In this document: positions 34,176 to 50,570 of the stretch, one piece after another | Position numbering within the stretch: position 1 is the first letter of the stretch | How the letters are laid out: each line of letters begins with the position of its first letter | DNA from: Citrus sinensis | Lineage: Eukaryota; Streptophyta; Magnoliopsida; Sapindales; Rutaceae | Assembly (NCBI RefSeq): GCF_022201045.2 | Contig: NC_068561.1 | Coordinates: 18,602,501-18,666,500 of the forward strand | DNA length: 64,000 nt | Direction: 5' to 3' | Translations under genes and position numbers: made by a program | The notes under the pieces: model-generated | What the model was told of the DNA's origin: nothing | Databases searched by the model: none | The model's input: the letters and a program-made list of their open reading frames with translations, nothing else

Positions 34176-35810
34176 GCTCATTTACTCTTTATAATTTGAG
34201 TCATTATTCATTTTGTCTTTATATTTTAATAAAATTACCTAAAAGGTCCATATTATATATTTATTTTCTTTACAATGTAATAACAAAGGTGTTTTAAGTA
34301 TTTTTCTTAAAACATGGATTGCAAGAAATAAAATAAAAAATTACCGTAGGTTCGTTTATGGGAAAATGACATCCATTTATTTTTAAAAATAACATAAAAA
34401 CACTTTAGTCCCTATAAACTTGTGAAGGACCTGTTTATATGCGGTTAAAGACCGTGGCACTTTGTATATGATTATTTTAGTAAAAGTCAATCCCAATATA
34501 ATATTCCAGATAATCTTGTGATAATGACCTTGTATGTTCTCAGGCTCCCAGGATAAATTTTTTGAACTAAAAATTTTATTTATGTTAACAACAGAGGACA
34601 AAAGGGTTAGAAGCACTAAAAAATAACTTAATTATTTTTATTTTTGAAAGGTAACTCTTCCATAATCTATTAATTCAAGTTATTATTTATAATTTTTATT
34701 AGTTTTATTAGTTTTGGCATTTTGGGGCCAAATATTACAATGAAGGCAATTTGAGATGTAATAAATTATTAGGAAAAATTATAGATCTCCTCCAGGGATA
34801 CTTACACCCAAATCCTAAGTAATGTTAAAGAACGAGAAAGATGAGAGAATTTTACTCTCTCTTTCTCTCTACCCAACCCACTCTTTCTCTTCTTTTTCAA
34901 TATACTTTCTCTTTATCTTTCTCTCCCTTTAGCATTTTTCTTAACTAAAATGTCCATGTTTCCCATAACTAATTTTAAGTTATTTTTTCGTATTTACTAT
35001 ATTAAAAAAATATTAAGTTATTTCGTCTATCATCTTCTTAATCTCATGATTGCAAATTTGGGTCCTCTACAACCTGAAACTCACCGTCTAATATTGGGTT
35101 CACAATATCCTCACCATCTGATTGTAATTTGGGAGTTCCAATATCCTCACCATCTAATTGTGATTTGGAAATATAAAATGAGTATCTGATAATTTGAGGA
35201 GCGACAGAGTGGATTGATAGAAAATAGACTGTACCACAGATCTGATTTTTGGCTATCTAATATCATCCGTCGATTTTTGTAAATTATTGTCTCATAAGCG
35301 CCCCTAATCCTCATCATCCATAACAATAATGAAGGTGACGAGCAATTAAGTGAAAGAAAATAAAAGTTTGAATTCTTGAAATGTTGCAGTCCAAGTAGAA
35401 GTGTTTTCTTTATAATTGATTCCAAAAGTATCTTTTTAAATTTATTTATTATATAGTATTTTAATTTAATGTACTTTTATTATACTATCCTTTTTTTCTT
35501 TAACGAAATGAAGCCTTATGTTAATATGAGGGGATAAACGTGATATTTTGGTGTCAAAAGAATAAGTGTCACAGCTAATATGAGTTTGAATGTAGATAGA
35601 AACGACAGCACATCTTGTCCTTCTCTCTCCTCTTCATGGCCTCTAAAAACTTTTAAAAAATGGCATAAAAGTAACGTGAATAAAAAATGGCCTTCATTTA
35701 AACTAATGATTAAATTAAGTGTGAGGCAAAAGTTATGCGTAAGTAGGCAAAAGTAAATATGCATTTCCATATCACTCAGCCCTCTAGCTCTGAATTTGTT
35801 TGATTTCGAT

Positions 35811-35851
<41 letters not shown>

Positions 35852-37640
35852 AAAAAAGCGGCCATAAGGAAGAAGCAGCAGAACGTATGTACGAGTGAGA
35901 GGGAGAAAATTAAATGAGACTTTTGGCGATGACAGTGATGGCGTAGCGGCGGTGGCTCTGTTGGCTCCGTGATGCATCGGCATGGTCGCAGTGTCTCTAT
36001 TGAGTCCATTGGTTGGGGTGGTGATAGCAAAAAAAAACTGCAAGGTTGGTATGGTGGCTGCAAACAAATCGTTTGCTATGATTGGTGACGGTGGTCAGAG
36101 GAGTGGGTAAAGTTTGAGATAAGAGATAATGTTTGCAATCTGCATAGATTCCATTGATTCCTTCTCTTCTTTGCATTAGTTTTAACTTTTTTTTTTAATA
36201 TTTACTGTGGATCATTTGGAAGAGAGAGAAAGAAGAACACGAATGTGTTGCCGTTTCTGTCGTGGTTTTCTCGTCCTTTTGACTATTTACCATTTTCCTT
36301 GATTAAATAATCGATGGCCGAATAGAAAACCTCAGGCAATTTTTGTGAATTACACAGAAAATTTATGAAGATGTGTTTTGCATACTGTTTGGTGAATTTA
36401 TCGTGAAAGTGTGTTGTATGTGTGAATTGTCCAAAATAGGCACGTTCTAATTAAAATACTACATAATTATTATTCACTGTCCAAATTTAGCAAAGAATAC
36501 TATTTAATAATTAATTAAATGAATTATTTTTATTTATATTGCATAATAATTAACATGAAAAGCAATATTATTTTATAAGTAACAATTAAAAATAAATGAA
36601 AAAAAAAAGAAAAAACACCGGTGATTTTAATGAAAACCCAGTAGTTTTGTTTCATAAAGTGAACACGTGGCATGCATTCATTGACTTCCTGTGAAATCAA
36701 TATGAAGCATAAATGGAGAAGACCCTCGGATTTAATAGGTCCAGTGCAGCTGTGCGACATTGCAATTCAATTGACAGTGAGTCGGGTGCAATTTAATTGA
36801 GGTGCTGGAGAGAATTGATCAGCTGGATTTGTTCTTCCATCTTTCGTTGTTTGTAATAAACTAATAAACCAATGATCGACTTTTGTTGTGATGAAATAAG
36901 TTCATACCCAGGGCATTAAATCGAAGAGTATGTATTGCAAAATGCAAAGTTCCGCAGGCAGACTTCACCCACCAAAATTTAGAGCCGGTTTGAGATTTTC
37001 TTTTAAATGTTTAAAAGTGATTTATTCTACAGCAGGTTTTAAAGAAAAAAAAAAACAGAAAAAGTAACTTTTGAAAATTATTTTTAAACCGAATACAATT
37101 TCATATATATCGTCATATATATTATAAAAATTTAAAATTAATCTCATTAATTAAGAAATAAGATCATTAATTTTAAAGAGATTACTATTATTACTAATTA
37201 TATTGAAAGAATAAAATAAAAAATTAATAATATAAAATATTTATTTTAATTATCAATTATTATATATACACAATTAAAAATATTTTATATGTAAATAAAT
37301 TTTGTTCAATATTATATTTAATTCAGCTATTTATATTTTTACAACAGTTTAACGACACACACAATTGTTTTAAAAAATTCACAGTATTTTTAAAAATAAA
37401 TTTTATCAAACATTTGACTAATTTTTTTTACAACTAATTATTTCTATAAGATAGTATTTTAAAAGTTGCAACTCATAATCCAACACCCATGGCTAACCTT
37501 TTGGAAGTCAGTCTTTGGAGTCAATTCCATCACAGGCCTCTGGTAATTGAGATATAGCCATTTGATCATTTTGTAGCAGCTACAAGATAAGACCATCACA
37601 GGCCCGTCAAGGAGTTGTTGCCTTTTTAATTTTCCTTCAG
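34173..37640. other. Gene-free intergenic DNA
   Basis: Open frames here are chance or low-complexity. A 35-base tandem phrase (aatatcctcaccatct) repeats at 35104-35155. A long A-run covers 35814-35846, next to a GC-richer patch (35860-36120) that resembles a decayed transposon or leader exon. At 36300-36400 the second part of the duplicated block shared with 44.8 kb appears. No gene was recognised. Confidence 0.45.
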
Positions 37641-37654
37641 CCTGTCATCAGGAC

Positions 37655-38194
37655 TATGTATTCGAAGTAAAACTCATCTCCAGTGTCGAGGTTTGTGAAG
37701 ATTGATTTGAGTTGGTGGTTGATTGATTTGAAGTTGTGGTACTCGAACTCACCAGATTTGGCTCTGACACCATGAAAGAAGCTAAGAAAATGTTGTTTGG
37801 CTTAGAGGAAAAAATTTCAGAGGAAAATGTAACTGTGAATTCCAGAAGATTCATTTCTACTACAATCTGTTACATCCACATATTTATATATGCTTACACG
37901 TGATTAACAACCTGTAACTAACTCAATTGTTCAACTAATAAGCTAGCTATATTTGTTACATACAATTATGCATGGAGTAATAATATAACACAAACTCTTA
38001 TACAAATTTATTTTGTACAAATTAATGTGGCGTTAATTTATTAGTTGAATTAAATATCTCTTGACCCACATGATTTATTTATATTATTTTATATTTTTAT
38101 TCAACCAATGAATTAATACCACATCAGTTTGTATAAGATAAGTTTATATAAGAGTTTGTGACTGTATCATCACTCTTATAACAACTTTTTAACA
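37655..38194 (-). mobile_element. Copia-type LTR with primer-binding site and gag start, truncated
   Basis: Read on the minus strand, an LTR-like segment beginning TGTTAAAAAGTTG (38194) ends in CA at 37773. It is followed at once by TGGTGTCAGAGCC, a one-mismatch match to the initiator-Met tRNA primer-binding site typical of copia elements. A short Ser/Thr/Asn-rich frame then begins as gag proteins often do, but it stops after about 40 codons (37654-37772), so only the 5' end survives. A MITE (37975-38176) is inserted in the LTR. Confidence 0.6.
37975..38176. mobile_element. Short MITE inside the copia LTR (family with gagtaatgatata ends)
   Basis: The ends are gagtaataatataacacaaactcttatacaaa and its inverse ending agtttgtgactgtatcatcactc. 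The inner block ttgaattaaatatctcttg-acccacatgatttatttatattattttat is shared with copies at 54.1-55.3 kb and 59.3-59.5 kb. No coding capacity. Confidence 0.7.
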
Positions 38195-38813
38195 AACTAT
38201 GCTTGAGTTGTCATTCCCTTTTAACAACCTCTGCTGATTTTGCATTGCTGAGCTCTTTAAGCTTGCTTCTTTTAGCCTCTGTGGCTTCTGTGTAATGAGC
38301 TGCTTTAACACTAAGTAACGTCATATCAGTTCAATAAAAGTAAAAATTGGGGAAGCCATTTGTATCACTGGATAGAAATTAACTTTTGAGAGAGAGGAAG
38401 GTTGTCGAGGTTTAAGGCGTTTGGATATTTTAGGCAAGAGAGTGTTGTAAACTGTTTGGGATGTGGTTAATGGCGATAAGGAGAGCTCTCTTTTCTTGAA
38501 ACCTCGATATTCTTTCACGGACAGCAGCAAAGGTTTTTCCGAAATTTTCCCTTTGACATGGCTTCAAAATGGTGCTCCTGACTTGCTTTTCGGTTCTAAA
38601 TGGATAATTGATCAGGGCTCAGAAATGAAGCTAAGTTTTGATATAATTACATATGCAAAATTTTATTGGTGCATGCAAAATTTTTTATTTTTATTTTTAG
38701 TTTCTATGTAAACTATAGGATACTTTCTATTTAGATAGCACAACATATATATACCACATCATTGGATCCTCACCATTTCTCATTCATTCATTTAGCTGAA
38801 CTGGTATAAGTAA
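38195..38813. other. Intergenic DNA without recognised gene
   Basis: A frame at 38463-38711 is open for 82 codons but shows no family signature. I see nothing else. Confidence 0.4.
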
Positions 38814-39090
38814 GGGTATGTTTGGAATTGAGGTGCTGTATCTCTTAAGGTACAACTGCTGTGAAAAAAAAACTGTAACTATGAAATAAAAGTTAGTAAT
38901 ATATAGTAAATATAAATTTTAAATAATAATTTTGATGAAATTATTAAAGATATAATATATTTTTCATTATACAAGTGAAAAATTATATCAATATATCTTT
39001 CAAACTACAGCAGCTAGTATTTACCAAATATTTTACTTAGTACTGTAACTTTTAAGTTACAGCTGTCCAACCTTAATCCTAAACACACCC
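38814..39090. mobile_element. Tourist-like MITE (PIF/Harbinger type), copy A
   Basis: This 277-base element has inverted ends GGGTATGTTTGGAATTGAGG and (inverted) ccttaatcctaaacacaccc. It is flanked by TAA on both sides (38811-38813 and 39091-39093), the 3-base target duplication of PIF/Harbinger elements. It is about 80% similar by eye to copy B at 41315-41588. It lies just downstream of the receptor-kinase stop codon. Confidence 0.8.
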
Positions 39091-39183
39091 TAAATCAATA
39101 ATATTTAATTTGATTAAAATAGTACTGATTACGTCATTTAAGTTTCAGATAATGTAGAATATCGCATGCTACTAATAGATTCT

Positions 39184-43624
<4,441 letters not shown>

Positions 43625-44195
43625 TTCGGCTTCAAAGATTAAAAAAAATACTAATCATGCTGCGCCACAAGATTCTACAAATATTGTGCATTGGAATGAG
43701 AATCCTGGGTTCCCCATGAAATTGAGAATAAAGAATAGGAACTTAATTCGCACGGGTTGGCAATTAATTTCTAGTTCCTTAAATTTACAATTTTACACAA
43801 CTTAAATTTAATAATTTCACTTTTGTACTCAAATATATTATTATTGTTGTTGTTGTTAATATATAATAATAAGAAGAAGATTAAATCATGATGTCATCAT
43901 CATCATATTATGATGACATCATCATCAGTATTATTATTTTTTTCATCTTGTTATTATTGTTGTTATTTAATTAGTTAATTATTATTGTTGTTAACAATAA
44001 TTTTTTTAAATAATCATAATCACAATTATTACAATACATAATAATAAAGTTTATATATAATTAACTAAAAACACTTTAGCAACTTAAAACAATTCATTTT
44101 AATTTTAATATAAAGTGAACACATAAAGAGAAATACAAACCATTTCAATTCTAATTCATCTAACTTAAGTAAACAACTTATTATCATCCGATTCT
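43625..44195. other. Receptor-kinase promoter and AT-rich DNA
   Basis: This is upstream of the kinase start. A foldback of simple repeats (gatgtcatcatcatcat / atgatgacatcatcatc) lies at 43888-43925. No gene. Confidence 0.4.
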
Positions 44196-44199
44196 AAAC

Positions 44200-44880
44200 T
44201 TGTTTGAATATCTTTTTAAGAATATGCGGATTGAAATCACTTATCTTTTTGGCAAATTGGAGGATTATAATTTCCTCTCAACATCAGCCAACGGTGGAGA
44301 ATTATAGCATGATAGAGAATTGGTCATATTATTTTGTAACATGACGTGTTTCCACTGACGTTTAGAGTTAAGATAGCTTTGCACATTGTTGCTTTTTTGT
44401 GAATTTTTTTTTTAATAATATGTAATGTGTGTGTGTATTATTTACAGCGAATTCAATGGGCGTAGTTTTTTTACATTTGAACGATTTGAGATAATTCATT
44501 CAAGTAAGTTATTGGTTATTAAAAATGCTGAAGAAGGAATGGCTTAAACTAATCCCGAAGGATATGTCAGTTAGCTTTACTCAAAGCGTTAGATTCGTCT
44601 AGGATTGGGTGTAATATATATAAGTGAAAAATAAAAGATATGACTTTCACTATAAGATATTCTACATGGAATTTACTCGTGGCCCGTGGTCAAAGATGGT
44701 GGAATAAACTTAATTTGCTAAAATTTAATTAAAATTGAAGAAGAGAATTTCTAACCACATGTCTGTTGGTCCATTATTGACTAAATAATCGATGGTCAAG
44801 TTGAAAAGGTCATGCAATTTTTGTGAATTACACAGAAAATTTTATGGAAGCCGTGTTTTCATAGGAAAAAAAAATTATCA
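44200..44880. repeat. Segmental duplicate, right copy (partner 32990-36430)
   Basis: This is a diverged direct copy of DNA upstream of the acyl-activating enzyme gene. Here the matching blocks are close together (44220-44600, 44645-44690, 44770-44860). In the partner they are spread over 3.4 kb by insertions, including a SINE. This copy is therefore nearer the ancestral arrangement. Confidence 0.7.
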
Positions 44881-45625
44881 ACAATTTTGGTATACCACAT
44901 GTGAACAATAAGAAATTCTATACTACATTAAAAGTATTACACTTAATTAATGCATGTATGTTATGGTATTGCATAACCCATGAAGGAGTTGAGTTTATGC
45001 CGGATTGCATTACATCTTAAAAGCAAAAAATAAAAAAGGAATTTTCATCTTCTCTTCTTTCTTCCAAATACATCAAGCAATTTCTTTGTTTCCTCTCTTC
45101 CAAATGCACGGCAGCCTCAATCACTTCATGGATGAAGACGACTCTTAGTAGATGACTATTACACGCCTGACGATCGCCGCTCTTTATGGTCGGGCGAGCT
45201 AAACGCACGGCAGCCTTGGTCCACCACCATGCCATCATGATTTGCCGCGCAACATTGTAGCTCCACCACCACTTCTCTACACGACAATGCAGCTCCACCA
45301 CAACCTCGGTTATGGCTTATGGCTCCCCCACCGCCGAGTCTACCCTTCGCCATATTAATCACCAAGATGAAATTTTGATTTTTTTTAATTTGAGTTTGAT
45401 TTTTAATTTAGGGTTTGTTTTTGAATGCTAGGGTTTCGTAATGGAATGTTTTTATAGAATGGGTGTTGGCATTTTTTTTAATGCAGACATGCTCTTAAAC
45501 AGTAGGTTTTAAAAAAATTATTTTTTAATGAATTATAAAGACATGCGGTTTAACAGAATTAAAGTATTGACTTTATTAAATCTCATAATTTAAAAGTGTG
45601 TCCGCATAGGGTGCCCGCACTAGAA
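44881..45625. other. Intergenic DNA with a decayed GC-richer patch
   Basis: Positions 45040-45360 are GC-richer, with short frames on the minus strand (from 45365 and 45301) that are Arg/His/Ala-rich and match nothing. This resembles the leader-like patches carried by transposons elsewhere in the window. No gene supported. Confidence 0.35.
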
Positions 45626-45629
45626 AATA

Positions 45630-46284
45630 ATTATATATATATATATATATAAAGTTGGGACTTGAGGAGGTGATGTGGCATCACCATTTCTCATTTTTGT
45701 ATATTCTCTATTATCTAATAAATAGAGAAATTTTCTTTTAAATTTGACTTTTCATCTTCTTATAATTAATTTGATTGTTATTACACAATAACAATTATGT
45801 AAAGATTTTAATGAAGCATATTCTTTGTAATGAACATCCAAGGGGGAGTGTTATGAATTTATTAAAATAAATGTAGATGTTCATAACATATATCTTTTAG
45901 TCTCCCAACTATCTCTCATTAGCAACCTTTAGCTTCCCTAGAACTCCCACTATCTCACAAGGAATTATGATCCATAATTTTTCATTAATTTCATAGAGTG
46001 ATTATGTAACTATAAAAGGAGAACTCATCTTTTTGTTTTGTACACACACAGTTGGAATGAATAAAATCATTCTATAATATATTCTCTCATTTTATTCTTT
46101 ATCTTGCGTTACTTCTTTATTTGTATTGCTGACTAATAGCTTTTTTTTGTTTTTTATAAGGATGTCTCATCTTAAAAAAAATCAATTTATATTTTTTATT
46201 AATTTCATCAAGTGTAAAGTAAGAAAAAAGGATAATACTAAATTCTTTTTTCAAAGCAGCGTGAAGCACGGCTCTATTTTCTAG
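45630..46284 (+). mobile_element. Helitron-like unit H1 carrying a copia PPT and LTR start
   Basis: The 5' part reads tatatataaagttgggactt followed by gaggaggtgatgtggcatcacc. The 3' end has a short hairpin (gcgtgaagcacgg) and terminates ctattttCTAG, before T. Hairpin plus CTRR end with no target duplication is the Helitron signature. Inside, a purine tract (aagggggag, to 45848) is followed by TGTTATGAATTT and a TATAAAAGG box at 46011, as at the 3' LTR of a copia retrotransposon. No protein is encoded. Confidence 0.65.
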
Positions 46285-46543
46285 TATATATATAAAGCTA
46301 GGACTTGAGAAGGTGATATGGCATCACCATTTCTTATCTTTGTATATTCTCTATTATTTAATAAATAGAGAAATTTTCTTTTAAATTTGGCTTTTCATAT
46401 TTTCATAATTAATTTGATTGTTATTATACAATAACAATTATGTAAAGATTTTAATGAGGAATATTCTTTATAATGAACATCTAAGAGGGAGTGTTATGAA
46501 TTTATTAAAATAAATGTAGTTGTTCATAACATATATCTCTTAA

Positions 46544-49538
46544 CACTACTAGAAAAATAGCTTTTACTGATACTTGTCTTGTGACACTTTTCTAAAAAGT
46601 ATCAGTAATTACATATATTTGGGTCATTTTCCGTGTTTAACAAACAAGTGTCACAAATTACTGATTCTATGGTGTTTGTACATTAAACATCAGAGATCGT
46701 CGACACTAAGGTATCAGAAATAAAAAAAAATCTATTTTCAGTTGCGACTCGAACCTAGGACCTCAAAACTAAAGTGCTTTATGTTCAACGAACAAACCAC
46801 CAGGCCAAATTCATAAATTAGTTTGTGTTGATAATGTTGAAATTATCAAATTAAATTAATATAGAAAACAACAATATAAAAGCAAAAGCAAAAAACCCTA
46901 AATCAACATAAACATAAAATTCCCTAACTCCTAAATTCATGGCCAGCCGCCTCATCTCTCTGGCGATATCCTTCTTCTTCTTCATACCTCTAAAACTTCG
47001 AGCCCTAAAATTCAAGGGTCCATGCCATAAGAAATCCTAACACCACTGCTCAAATTCTAAGACCCATACCATACGAAACCCTAACGATCTACATTATGCA
47101 AAACATCCACCATGTCATTATGCCACAAGCTCACAAGACCTGCTTTAGATCTCCACATTTTGCTCACCCTACTCAAGTGCACACCGCCCCTCTCGCTTCG
47201 ACTTCTCGGGATTTCTTGTTAGCTGAAGTTTTGTTTTCTTCCACTAATTCGATCTTCGAAAGGTCTCAGAGCTCCAAGTAACTCAGTAAGCTCGGTTTTC
47301 TTCTATTCTCTTGGATACTTGCTTACACATTCCTTTTTTTTGTGTTAAATTTGTTGTTTTGTTGTGTTATATGGATCGATGAGAGTCACAGACTTTGAAT
47401 TGAAAAATGAAAATTAGTTTTTTTTTCTGTGCTACAAAAATGGGCGGAGACTGCAAGCAAGAGGGAATGAAGCGACTCGAGTCACGAAGAGTCCTGTGAC
47501 TTGCGAGAGGTGACATGTAACTATGAGAAATTGAAATATTTGATTATCGAGTAAATAACATTGAGTTCCCTATATTTTTATTTTTAGTAAATAACGATAC
47601 ATTAGTTTCAGTTTATTTCAAATAGGTTCCTCATCCTTTGCCAGTGACCAAGTTGTGCAACCCTAACATCCACAACATCTCTTTTGGCTTCAATCATGAC
47701 CGGAGCATCAGAGCTTGAGTCTATCCTTTTATGTTCATCTCCGTCTTGTTCTTCATCCATTTTTGCATCTTCTACATGAATGGCTTCTGGTTCTTTGGTT
47801 TGATTTTCTTCTGTGCTGCCTTTTGGTTCTCTCCCTTCGCCGACTTGTTCAGCCACTTTCGTAGTTTCAATTCTGGAGCTCTGAAGGGGGCCAGTCAATG
47901 AAGCTGTAGCTGAGTCCATCAATGCTGATTCCTCAGTTTTTATTTCCCCTGATTCTTGTGGTTGTTGCTCTCCTTCGAGGTTAATCTTTGCTTTTTGTGG
48001 AGTTTCTGTGGTTCCTTATTGCTCAAAAATTTTTGGCGCAAACTCATCTCCAGTTTGAACTGGTGTGTATGGGCGCTCAATGAGATCTGCTTCAGTTGTT
48101 GCATAAGAGCTTTTCTCTAACTCACTAGTTTCTTGAATGATTTTGCTGTCTGTTGCAAACCCCCTTATGCTTTCTTTTTGTGACATCGCCATACTCGATT
48201 CTTGATAAAATTAAAAGTAAAGCTGCTCAAATTGTGAAAAATAAAAGAAAAACCGAAATGTCTAATTAATATCTGCAAGCAAAATGGCTTTCATAATTTA
48301 GCTGCATTCTTGTCCTACTAAGTTATGTTTCCTGGTCAAATATTTAAAATCGTTTGATTATGTAAAATAAAGTAGTTTTTTTTTTTAATTTTGCAGTTCT
48401 GTATAATTGAAATGCCACTCACTTGTTTCTTTCTTCATAGGTCAGATATTATGTTGAGGCTATTTGTTTTTTTATCGGTGTTTGTCAAGGTAATTAGTGC
48501 TGCCTCATAGGTTGATTACTCACAGATGAAATCATAACTTTTATCTTAAAATTTAATAGCATACAAAGTTAGACGATTTTTAGTCCAAAGTTTTTTTATT
48601 CACTTCAATCAAAATTTTAGATTGCAGATTTTTGTCGAGTATTTTCATTCCAATTTTTTCATTTTTTATTTTAAAGCAGAATTGAAGTATAACATTTTGG
48701 AGCGGGCATACTTTGATGCATGCAATTAATTGTTTTTAATCGTTGGATTTTGAAATTAATGATGGTAAGATGTGTACTTATTTTTTCTTCCGGACAGCCT
48801 TGCCTTCTTTCTTCGGTAGCATATCTAATGAATATTTCTCTATTTAGTTAAGGATGAATGCTTGGACTGGAGTATTTGGTAACATTTCTGCCGTAGATGA
48901 ATCCTTAAAGATCATGCCTGCACTTCCTGAGACCAAATACTGATCTGATTCAAAACAGCACCTGTCCCAGAAAATATGATACAAGGCAAAGCCATGTTCT
49001 GAAGCAGAAATGATGCATTTCAAATTTTGAAATGAAGCAGAAATGATACAGCAGTTGCAAAAATGATACAGCAGTTGGTTAATAGTAGTTAAGATTTTTC
49101 AATTATAAGAATAAGATGTCTTGTAGTAAGACGTCTTTGTGTATTGAAGTATTTGGATTGTGTAATATATATTGATAATATTTAAATGTTATGAAAGGTT
49201 TTGATATATAAATTGATTTTTGTTCTGATTTCTCACAGCCTTTTAATTCTATCAACAAATCAATGGGCAATATGTCATTTTATATAATTATTTTTTTAAA
49301 TAATACATAAAGTAGTGATACTATAGTAACAGTAATCACAAATACTAATATAGTATTGTAATATTTTGATACCATGGTGTTATGATTTTAGTGATACTAT
49401 AGTAATAGTAATCACTGACACCACTTACAAGTGTCACTATTTTTCTGACTGCCAGATTACTGACACAATTAGCAAGTGTCACTAAAAGTAATTACTGACA
49501 CTATTCTAATGTTAGTAAAGACCATTTTTCTAGTAGTG
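46544..49538. mobile_element. CACTA (En/Spm, CMC) element, non-autonomous, 2995 bases
   Basis: The ends are CACTACTAGAAAAATAG and the inverse ATTTTTCTAGTAGTG, the classical CACTA terminus. The 3-base target duplication TAA is at 46541-46543 and 49539-49541. Subterminal repeats of the type ctgacac...aagtgtcac lie within 250 bases of both ends. There is no transposase frame. The interior carries leader-like DNA (46930-47280) and a minus-strand coding fragment (separate entry). Confidence 0.9.
47608..48192 (-). pseudogene. Captured coding fragment inside the CACTA element
   Basis: A frame from ATG at 48192 to the stop at 47608 spans 195 codons, interrupted once by an in-frame TAA at 48016-48018. 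The conceptual protein starts MAMSQKESIRGFATDSKIIQ and is rich in Glu, Lys, Thr and Ser (for example EQVGEGREPKGSTEENQTKE), with no membrane segment. The frame stays open on both sides of the single stop, which suggests a once-coding host sequence carried by the transposon. I do not recognise the family. It could instead be an accessory sequence native to this CACTA family. Confidence 0.5.
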
Positions 49539-49925
49539 TAATCTCCCCACTATCTCCCATTAGCAACCTTTAGATTCCCTATAATTCCCACTATCTCACA
49601 AGGAATTATGATCCATAATTTTTCATTAATTTCATGGAGTGATTATGTAACTATAAAATGAGAGCTCATCTTTTTGTTTTGTACACACACAATTGGAATG
49701 AATAAAATCACTCTATAATATATTCTCTCATTTTATTCTTTATCTTGCGTTGCTTCTTTATTTGTATTGCTAGCTAATAGCTTTTTTATTTTTTATAAGG
49801 CTGCCTCATCTTAAAAAAGAATCAATTAATATTTTTTTATCAGTTTCATCAAGTGTAAAGTAAGAAAAAAGGATAATACTAAATTCTTTTTTCAAAGCTG
49901 CGTGAAGCGCGGTTCTATTTTCTAA

Positions 49926-50570
49926 TATATATATATAAAGTTGGGACTCGAGGAGGTGATGTGGCATCACCATTTCTCATCTTTGTATATTCTCTATTAT
50001 CTAATAAATAGAGAAATTTTCTTTTAGATTTGGCTTTTCATCTTCTCATATTTAATTTGATTGTTATTACACAATAACAATTATGTAAAGATTTTAATGA
50101 GGCATATTCTTTGTAATGAACATCCAAAGGGGAGTGTTATGAATTTATTAAAATAAATGTAGATGTTCATAATATATATCTCTTAGTCTCCCCACTATCT
50201 CTCATTAGCAACCTTTAGCTTCCTTATAACTCCCACAATTTCACAAGGAATTATGATTCATAATTTTTCATTAATTTCATGGAGTGATTATGTAACTATA
50301 AAAAGAGAGCTCATCTTTTTATTTTGTACACACATAATTGGAATGAATAAAATCACTCTATAATATATTTTCTCATTTTATTCTTTATCTTGCGTTGCTT
50401 CTTTATTTGTATTGCTGACTAATAGCTTTTTTTGTTTCTTATAAGGCTGCCTCATCTTAAAAAAAACCAATTCATATTTTTTATCAGTTTTATCAAGTGT
50501 AAATTAAGAAAAAAAGATAATACTAAATTCTTTTTTTAAAGCCGCGTGAAGCGCGGTTCTTATTTGCTAG
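49926..50570 (+). mobile_element. Helitron-like unit H3 carrying a copia PPT and LTR start
   Basis: This is the best-preserved unit. The 5' sequence is tatatataaagttgggactc. A purine tract precedes TGTTATGAATTT at 50135. The 3' hairpin is ccgcg-tgaag-cgcgg (50542-50556), followed 10 bases later by CTAG at 50567-50570. It lies head to tail with H1 and H2 with no spacer. Confidence 0.72.

Larger units (their letters stand above)
46285..49925 (+). mobile_element. Helitron-like unit H2, split by a CACTA element
   Basis: The unit begins directly after the CTAG of H1 (tatatataaagctaggactt) and runs to 46543. It resumes at 49542 with ctccccactatctcccatta and ends in the hairpin gcgtgaagcgc and ctattttctaa at 49925. 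Removing 46544-49538 plus one TAA restores a unit collinear with H1 and H3, which shows the order of events. Confidence 0.7.

Noticed and set aside
35516..36067. 183-codon minus-strand frame
   Set aside because: It crosses a 30-base A-run giving a poly-Phe stretch and has no recognisable domain.
45017..45365. Two overlapping minus-strand frames in a GC-richer patch
   Set aside because: They disagree in frame, have no domain signature and resemble non-coding leader-like patches in nearby transposons.
46740..46805. A tRNA-like stretch (gcgactcgaacctaggacctc) inside the CACTA element
   Set aside because: Only a box B-like sequence is present. No cloverleaf, A box or acceptor stem can be built, so it is not a tRNA gene.
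45630..50570. Possible CRISPR-like or satellite array
   Set aside because: The repeats are ~650 bases, head to tail, with transposon-type ends, and the organism is a plant; there are no short repeats with spacers.
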